From Seiridium cupressi (taxonomy: Eukaryota > Ascomycota > Sordariomycetes > Amphisphaeriales > Sporocadaceae), in contig JARVKI010000058.1 of assembly GCA_036674765.1 (NCBI GenBank), forward strand, positions 124,001 through 188,000: 64,000 nt of DNA, read 5' to 3'. Positions 57,881 through 64,000 of the stretch are shown in pieces. Numbering within the stretch: position 1 is the first letter of the stretch; every line of letters begins with the position of its first letter. The notes under the pieces were generated by a model. The model ran no database searches. It was not told the origin of the DNA and saw nothing but the letters and a program-made list of their open reading frames with translations. Both the position numbers and the translations under genes were made by a program.

Positions 57881-58642
57881 TTAAGCTGTCTTCTTCCATT
57901 GCGTATAGACACCAATCAAACTGCTGACAGTTCCAGCCAGACCGACGAAGCCGTCGTCGAAGCCGATCCATGCCAGTGCACTCGCAGGCACGGTGAAATC
58001 GCAAAGGTCAGACAGCAGCTGAAGTTGCGCAGCAGCTCGCTCACTGGAGATAATTAGCGTGGCGTACGACCGAAACAAGAGTGGGACATGGTCAACTTAC
58101 ATGGTGATGCGCTTGGCCTCTACGACGCCTTCGCCCTCCTTCTTATCGACCTTGCCCTCTCTCTCCCTCAGCCTGTATAGAGTGTAGGTTTGCGCAACGA
58201 TACTGCACAGCAGGCCCATGGCCCAAAATCTATAGGCCTCTTTCTGTGCGCTCTTTGCACCCTCCCACTTCCTGACGCCCAACGAGTCCAGTACTGTTGC
58301 CATATCGAACGTCAGATATCCGGCATAGCCTAGCTGTCGTCCCACAGTCGCATAGCGCAAGACGGGGTCGATGCTCTTTGAGTCGGCGGCGACGGCAGCG
58401 GCCTTCAGATGCTCAACGTTCTTTCCCACACGGAGAACCTTACGGGCCAGCCCGAATTGCTTCTTGATGGCGTCGAAGGGTGCGACCTCGCCTTTGGTTC
58501 CATTGGTCCGATAAAGATACCAGGCATAGAAACGGGAGAAATATTGTAGTGTACGCAGCAGCTTGTCACGGCCAACGGTTGTCGCAACGAATTTCAGGTA
58601 ATGCGATACCGTGGGGTGGTAGATCACGGCGTCGGCGACCAT
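57881..58642 (-). CDS. PEX11: PEX11, peroxisome proliferation membrane protein
   Basis: Exons 58642-58101 and 58043-57881 (57-bp intron, GTAAGT donor, CTCCAG acceptor) give 234 residues, the normal size. The N-terminus, VADAVIYHPTVSHYLKFVAT then GRDKLLRTLQYFSRFYAWYL, is the amphipathic membrane-remodelling helix region of Pex11. The middle has FGLARKVLRVGKNVEHLKAA and a DPVLRYATVGRQLGYAGYL segment. The second exon supplies LLSDLCDFTVPASALAWIGF and GLAGTVSSLIGVYTQW, the C-terminal membrane anchor. Pex11 elongates and divides peroxisomes and is commonly induced by fatty acids. Two CCGAGG boxes, 4 bp apart, lie about 295 bp upstream of its start codon. The gene is divergent from RSM7. Confidence 0.95.
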
Positions 58643-59238
58643 GGTGGCTAATTGCTCTGTCCTGCTGCTGAGTAGGTTCGTCGGAATTGGAGATGCGACG
58701 CTCGAACAATCTACGTTCGTCGGGGTCCCCTCGCGTTAGGCTAAAGGGCAAGCAGGCAGGTCGTGTCAGAGAGGAAAATAGTGATAACTATAATAACAAA
58801 TCTTGCAGCTGGAATTAAAGTATTGTGGTTGGAAGTGCAGGTGATGTGGTGGGATTGTCGTCGTCCAACAAATTGAGCTTATGCGCAGCCGAAATGGTTA
58901 ACATTTGATGAGTCTCCAGTCCAGCGGGCTCACATGCCGAGGTCCACCGAGGCATTCACTAACAGCTAACGGCATCGCTTTCGGGGATCGTTTCCCTCTG
59001 CGCGGAGTGTTTGACGCTTGTTGCATAACTGTTCTGGGGTAAGACCGGCGAGTGGTTAATCCCCCTCCGGGCCTGCGTGCATAACGTGTGCTCAATGCAA
59101 GTCGCGCCGGAATAACCCAGCACGCGACCGGGCTCCAAATAATTTTGCTAGCAATTGCGCATTGGGCCAAGCTTAGGGAGTTTGATATTGAGATACAATC
59201 CGGCGGCCGGTCGAATCCAAGCCGCATCGGTGATCACT
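58643..59238. promoter_or_regulatory. Divergent PEX11-RSM7 promoter region
   Basis: 596 bp between two divergent genes. It includes a pair of CCGAGG hexamers at 58937-58942 and 58947-58952. The sequence ggtcgaatcc near 59209 resembles a tRNA B box, but no tRNA fold surrounds it. Confidence 0.5.
58937..58952. promoter_or_regulatory. Candidate fatty-acid response element (paired CCGAGG)
   Basis: Two direct copies of CCGAGG, the reverse complement of CCTCGG, are separated by 4 bp in the promoter of PEX11. CCTCGG is the known core bound by the FarA/FarB (Aspergillus) and CTF1 (Fusarium) zinc-cluster regulators of peroxisomal and beta-oxidation genes. The hexamer also occurs elsewhere in the window, so only the pairing and the target gene make this noteworthy. 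Confidence 0.4.
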
Positions 59239-60167
59239 ATGGCCTCGAAGCTCAATCCCTGGGGCGTTTGCCGGAATCTATGCATACGGTCACGGCCTGC
59301 ACTGCAATGCTCAGAGCGACGCATCGCCTTTCCTGTCGCAAGGAGATGTCTGGTGGATGATGCGACTACAAAAGCAGACAGCACAGCTTCCTCGATACCA
59401 CCGCCAGACCAGCCGAAGCCAACCGCCCGTCGAACCGAGGTGTATGCCGAAAACTGGTTGAATGCAGAGGCCCTGGCCAAATTGGAGCAAGCATCGGCGG
59501 GCGAGGATATGTTCGACGAGGAAGTAGGACACAAGTTCGGCATGCCTACTACGCCAGGCAAGTACGACAAACTGCAGGACAGATACCCGCCCATCATTCA
59601 CCAGGTCACAAGATTACTGATGCGGGATGGCAAACTGAGTCAAGCCGAGAGGGTAAGATTCCACCACGTCATCCAACTACCGGTGGGGAAAAAACTAACA
59701 TATGTTTCATACAGCACATGGCCCTGATCCTCAATTTCCTCCGAACATCGCCAGCACCAAAGGTCAACCCCCAAAGGCCTCTACTTCCGGGCTCGCCACC
59801 GCCAGCGCAGCTTCCCCTGGACCCAATTCTTTACCTCACACTAGCCGTGGATAGTGTGGCTCCTCTTATGCGTGTCAAGAACATGAAGGGCATGGCGGGT
59901 GGTGGTATGGCCCTCGAGGTACCAGAGCCCCTGACGATACGGCAGAGGCGGCGTACCGCCATGCTGTGGATTCTGGACGTCGTGAACAAGAAGAAGTCGA
60001 GGGGCAGTGGAAGGACCCAGTTCGCGGCTCGGATGGCCGAGGAGCTCGTAGCTGTGGTCGAAGGCAGATCCCCGGTTTGGGATAAGAGGCAGATCATACA
60101 CAAGCTATCTACGGCGTCACGAGCAAACTTGAATCACCCTGGGATGATCGCGAAGCGTCGGAAGTGA
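59239..60167 (+). CDS. RSM7: Mitochondrial ribosomal small-subunit protein S7 (uS7m)
   Basis: Exons 59239-59652 and 59715-60167 (62-bp intron) give 288 residues. The start ATG at 59239 gives MASKLNPWGVCRNLCIRSRP, an Arg-rich, acid-free leader that fits a mitochondrial targeting peptide; an in-frame upstream start at 59155 lacks this character. The second exon begins HMALILNFLRTSP and carries the uS7 core: YLTLAVDSVAPLMRVKNM, then LEVPEPLTIRQRRRTAMLWI and a helical tail with RTQFAARMAEELVAVVEG. uS7 binds the 3' major domain of the small rRNA and nucleates assembly of the ribosomal head. The GxAxEVP-like motif appears as GGGMALEVPEPL. The protein is nuclear encoded and imported. Confidence 0.9.
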
Positions 60168-61299
60168 TATTGTGGCACCTGGTTAGCCGTGGGGGTTGCC
60201 ATTGGCTGTATGATAGGAGATTGTACATAATGCTGTACTGATATCTGAATGCAATCAGACTTTGCACATGCTGTGTTGCTCATTTAAAACTGGGATGTAA
60301 CCACTTTGTCGTTCCCGAAAGTGTGTTCATCATTTGGAAAAGTTGGGTTTTTGGGGAGGCCTTTTTTGCAGAATGGCTAAACCTCCTTATCCGTCGTTGT
60401 AGTGGATGCACTTTTCTACTGTCAACTGGGAGCGCATATGCCTAAGAGAATGAAATAGCCCGTCTATCATTTCCTCAAGATGGTGCACTTGAATTTCAGC
60501 ATCAAACGAATTAGCTACGATCTGCTCCCCTTTCGACATTTGTTAGGCGATGCATCGGAGTGAATTGATCCCATTCTACTTCGGTTATGGATGGCACTGA
60601 TGAGGAATTCGTGTAACATTTGTCAAAGTGATTTGTCAAAGCTTTTCGAAAGAACGTCTTACTGGTCGGAACTGGGTTGCACAATGATCATCAAAATTTA
60701 TTAATAATACACCCGTGGGGGACTCTCTTATGGCTATCGTTGCCACCAATAATTCGTTTCTCGGCTTAGACCCAGTGATGAGACAACAACACATCATACA
60801 CGCCCTCGTTCATCCCGAACTCGGAATTTTAGTAGAACGACATTTCCATATCTATCAAATCCAAATCGATCCCGAATATTGCTTGCGGCGGAGTCTACAC
60901 AATCTATGCAGCACATCGTTAGCAGACTGTCATTATACACGGACTTGTGATCGAATGAGAATGCGCATACCGCACAGACATCGACTGTCTCTGGAATAAT
61001 ACACCTGATTAGATATCGGGCCGTATGCTCACAGAGAGCCTAAGCTCCCTTGACCATTTGCGAGATAGCTTCCACCACGGCGCCAGACACGATGCTTCCA
61101 GATAGTATCCTCTACCCTGTACACGTAGGATGAATCATTGTCTTTCGTACTTGTGCATCTGCTAGCTGAGGGTTCTCTTCGCCTCGAAGGCCCACAGAGT
61201 TGTGTTTGAGCTGTAGTTTGGGGCATTGTGACAATTGGTAAGACGTTTTCTTATTGGCTTGAGCTCACTCTTCTAGAAGACTTCCAAGCAAAGAAGCTA

Positions 61300-61318
61300 G
61301 GGGGGGAGGGGGGGGGGG
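61300..61318. repeat. Poly-G tract
   Basis: A run of G7, one A, then G11 on the plus strand, capable of forming stacked-G structures and prone to length errors. Confidence 0.85.
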
Positions 61319-61780
61319 TTTATACAACATGTAATCAAAATCTAATTTTGGAAATGATGCGGCGAGCTTCCCACTGCGCAACCTCATGGTTCGACCTTGC
61401 AGATATAAGCTGAGTCAGCTGCAGGTTGTGGAAACACTGTCTCACAGCCCTGCCGCCCAAAAACCAATACAGCGCAATGATAAAAAGCGCAGCCTACTGT
61501 TTTAGCGGTGAGCAGAATAGACATCGACAAACCTGGATGAGGCTGAGTGCATTCGTTCGTAGGGTTGGCGGTCCGACCCCCACGGCTGACGTTATTGTGT
61601 CCCACGAGGGGGGGTCCCGGTCTCACCGGTGTAAGCATAGATAAAGAGACCAGCATACAAACCCAATTCTAAACCCAAGCGATGATGTATTACGTGCGAT
61701 GGTCATGGTCCAAAGCTGTATGGCAAGTGTGAAGTTTTCATGAACGACAGTCGGGACGTTTCCCACTCAGGAATCCCCGT

Positions 61781-61813
61781 GCCCACCACCACTTATAGTC
61801 CGTGGTGGTGGGC
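61781..61813. repeat. Perfect inverted repeat (12-bp stem, 9-nt loop)
   Basis: GCCCACCACCAC at 61781-61792 is followed by the loop ttatagtcc and then GTGGTGGTGGGC at 61802-61813, an exact reverse complement. No coding region overlaps it. Confidence 0.9.
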
Positions 61814-62760
61814 CGACCCGGCGCTAAATAGATTGTGTGATGTGACACCATATTCGACTCTGATTTCAGGCCGTACTCTACACGCATGGTGGAGTTTTTC
61901 TTTCGGACTTTAGCGATGCTGTCTTGGCTCTTGATCAGCAGGCCACGCAACCGACAGCCTGGAGCATTTGTTCATTAAGTCTCAGTACAAGCTAAGAACG
62001 GTCCACCGCACCGCACCCATGTATTATCACGTAATATACGGAAGTACGTCAATTGACGTCGAGCTGGAATCGCGTCATGCTCTTTGACTTTGAGTTCGCA
62101 GAAGTGCGACGAATCAGACCTGACTATGCTTGTCCAAACCAAGCATCATCGCGAACCATCTTCCCCTTGGTGCGAGCTAGCAATTCCGGCGATGGTCTGC
62201 ATCAAGAGCATTGAATTTTTGGTCCATTATTCTTGGATATGATTCGAACATCTATAGGCCTAAGAAAAGATGCCGAGATATTGGTGAATCCAAACATGTC
62301 TTCTCTTCCTTCTAATTGGCCATCCAAATCTTGAACAGAACAAAAACTACTTTAGTAAAATGCCGAGTTGGAGTACTACTCCCAGGTGTCACTCGCTATA
62401 TATCACGAACAACCCCATTCACATCATCGAGCTTGGCAGTTATTCCCCGCCCATCCAGGGTTCTCAGCTGGTGCCATATTTTCATGTGATGACGTGCTAC
62501 TCGAACGACGAACATGGTAGTTATAGCCGTTAAAATGAATAAACAAAAAGCCATCCATATATACATGAGGTTTCGGCATTTCAGACTTGAATTATAGTGA
62601 ACCAACAGAAGTACAGACACCCTGCCTCCACTTCGTCCCTCTGGATTACAAGACCTCTTTTGGATCCTTGAATCATTTCGAGTGATATACACATGAGATC
62701 AACCTACTCCGGGCCGTGCCAAATCACAGTGCCATCGCGTCCTCGGTAGCGTACACAACC

Positions 62761-64000
62761 ATGGGTTTCCGAAAACGTCCGCAGGCCAATCAAGCTACAA
62801 ATCTTGATGGCGATGTATCGAATCAACTTGGCCCTGTCTCTCACAATGGCAGCGTCAAGTATGTGGGTGAACTTGGAGAAAATGATGCTCCACCAACATA
62901 TCAGGAGGCCGGGGGTGCTCCTGTAGAAAGTCATTCTCCTCTTGGCTACACTGTCGGTCCAATCACCATATTGTTCCTGAACATAAGCATGATGATTGGC
63001 ACTGGTATTTATTCAACCCGTGGGTCGCCTCGAGCAGCAAACCAGCGGGTCAAAACATACATACTGATCCGCTTCTAGCATCGGCCATCCTTGCTGGCAC
63101 AGGCTCCGTTGGTTTGAGTATGATGTACTGGATCCTCGGTGCGGTGATATCTCTCTGCAGCGCTGCCGTGTATCTGGAGTATGCTGCATATTTTTCGAGC
63201 AGGTCAGGGGCGGAGGTTGTGAACCTCGAACAGGCTTATCCTTGGCCCCCTTACCTGTTTCCGACGGCATTCGCTATGCAAAATATAATTCTGTCCTTCA
63301 GAAGCAGCAACGCCATCGGTAAGTAGCACCATTTACTGTGGTGACATACCTCTCACTTTGATAGTTCTGGCGGACTACCTCTTTGCAACGAACGGCAGTA
63401 AAGGTACAGATTGGCAAATAAAGGGTGTTGCTATCGCTGGCTATACCGTTGCCTTTTTGGGTGAGTGTCATGTATGAAGCGGCTCGGAAATCTACTGACT
63501 CGATATAGTGGTACTCCTCCATAGTAAGCAAATTTTTTCTTCTTCCTTTTTTATGTCTTTTACGTTTCGTTTTACGAGCAAAGACTCTCTGATTAGTTAC
63601 TCTGGGCGCCCTTTCTTTCTTTCTTTCTCCAAAAGATTCAACTTCGAAAGTTCGCCATGAATACTTGAAAATGGAGTTGCTGACCAAAAGTGCTGTAGCG
63701 TCGTGTTAGGTGGACATACCAAGGTGCAGAATCTGACAGCAAATTTCAACAACGCTTTTCAAGGGCCCGCTACTCCTTATGGATTAAAAAATGCGCTCTA
63801 TAGAACTATATTCTTTTATGGAGGTTACAACAATGCCTTCAATGTCGTCAACGAGATTCGGGTATGTTACTATGTACCGCTGATCTATACGACGCAAGAA
63901 TGCTAACTAGCCGTCGTAATTGAGAACCCTGTCACGCAGATCAAGAGAAATGGTAATATTGCAATTTTAGTCGTGATGACGTTATGCGTCTTTGCAAATG
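62761..64000 (+). CDS. MUP1: High-affinity methionine permease-like transporter (MUP1 type), 3' partial, one segment unresolved
   Basis: Exons that can be joined in frame: 62761-63019, 63079-63318, 63365-63460 and a 15-nt exon 63509-63523. They give GYTVGPITILFLNISMMIGT, IYSTPSAILAGTGSVGLSMM, then SSNAIVLADYLFATNGSKG and VAFLVVLLH. Frame and similarity resume at 63703 (VLGGHTKVQNLTANFNNAFQ through GGYNNAFNVVNEIR) to 63861 and, after a 63-bp intron, at 63925 (NPVTQIKRNGNIAILVVMTL) to the window edge. These motifs (SxPSxILAGTGSVG, VLGGHT, NVVNEI, NPV) are those of the MUP1 methionine permease group of the APC superfamily. Between 63524 and 63702 I cannot find the expected membrane segment in a frame that connects both sides, so the gene may be damaged or spliced unusually. 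The N-terminal 65 residues are polar and cytosolic, with a PPTYQE motif. Confidence 0.8.

Larger units (their letters stand above)
60168..62760. other. Long intergenic region, no well-supported gene
   Basis: 2.6 kb, the longest gene-free stretch. It contains a 94-codon frame at 60715-60999 with weak BolA-like spacing, a poly-G run (G7-A-G11) at about 61300-61318, a perfect 12-bp hairpin at 61781-61813, and a 98-codon minus-strand frame (62396-62692) with one hydrophobic segment (IWMAFCLFILTAITTMFVV). The base composition is AT-richer than the flanks. None of the frames has enough support to call a gene. Confidence 0.5.

Noticed and set aside
59205..59225. tRNA B-box-like ggtcgaatcc
   Set aside because: No paired T-stem, no A box and no acceptor stem around it.
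61380..61400. tRNA B-box-like ggttcgacc
   Set aside because: The flanking bases do not pair into a T-stem and no cloverleaf can be drawn.

Overview
The window looks like nuclear DNA of a filamentous ascomycete (Pezizomycotina, probably Sordariomycetes and perhaps Hypocreales). The support is protein-coding genes on both strands with short introns (about 46-190 bp, mostly 50-80), GTRAGT-type donors and CTNAC-like branch sites, no operons, and intergenic gaps of 0.3-2.6 kb. The proteins are typical of moulds: a GIT1-type MFS permease, an extracellular-dioxygenase leader, and BiP ending in HDEL. Order and genus are inference. All gene models below were joined by hand from the sequence, and exon sums were checked to be multiples of three.

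Layout. 1-159: edge fragment of a secreted intradiol-dioxygenase-like gene (-). 2277-6259: AZUL/HECT ubiquitin ligase (-). 7632-9362: REI1 60S maturation factor (+). 9668-11327: cytochrome P450 (-). 12168-14217: F-box protein (+). 14467-15081: IFI6/ISG12-like membrane protein (-). 15717-16658: short-chain dehydrogenase interrupted by an in-frame TGA (-). 18187-20493: VPS27, ESCRT-0 (-). 22020-25216: rhodanese/USP deubiquitinase of the DOA4 type (+). 25857-28025: long-chain acyl-CoA synthetase (-). 29792-30328: orphan acidic protein (+). 31294-31693: small secreted eight-cysteine protein (+). 32572-33156: GNAT acetyltransferase (+). 33789-35669: CCT5 chaperonin (+). 36357-42620: NUP145 (Nup98-Nup96 precursor) (-). 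44535-45230: centrin-like EF-hand protein (+). 46464-49187: HBS1 GTPase (+). 50880-53113: BiP/KAR2 (+). 54099-55857: GIT1-like permease (-). 57881-58642: PEX11 (-). 59239-60167: mitochondrial ribosomal protein S7 (+). 62761-64000: methionine-permease-like transporter running off the right edge (+).

Functional themes. The first 25 kb holds an unusual number of ubiquitin-related genes: a HECT E3, an F-box protein, the ubiquitin-reading ESCRT-0 subunit VPS27 and a DOA4-type deubiquitinase. The last two act at the same endosomal step and are transcribed divergently from one 1.5-kb intergenic region. The middle and right parts hold housekeeping genes for protein folding (CCT5, BiP), nuclear transport (NUP145), ribosome biogenesis and rescue (REI1, HBS1, RSM7), and lipid and peroxisome biology (acyl-CoA synthetase, PEX11).

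The clearest anomalies are the premature TGA in the dehydrogenase, where the same frame continues for 50 codons of family-like sequence; a segment of the permease that I cannot join in frame; a small secreted cysteine-rich gene; and several micro-exons of 10-19 nt. I found no convincing tRNA, rRNA, CRISPR array, transposon or biosynthetic gene cluster, and no clearly new multi-gene system.
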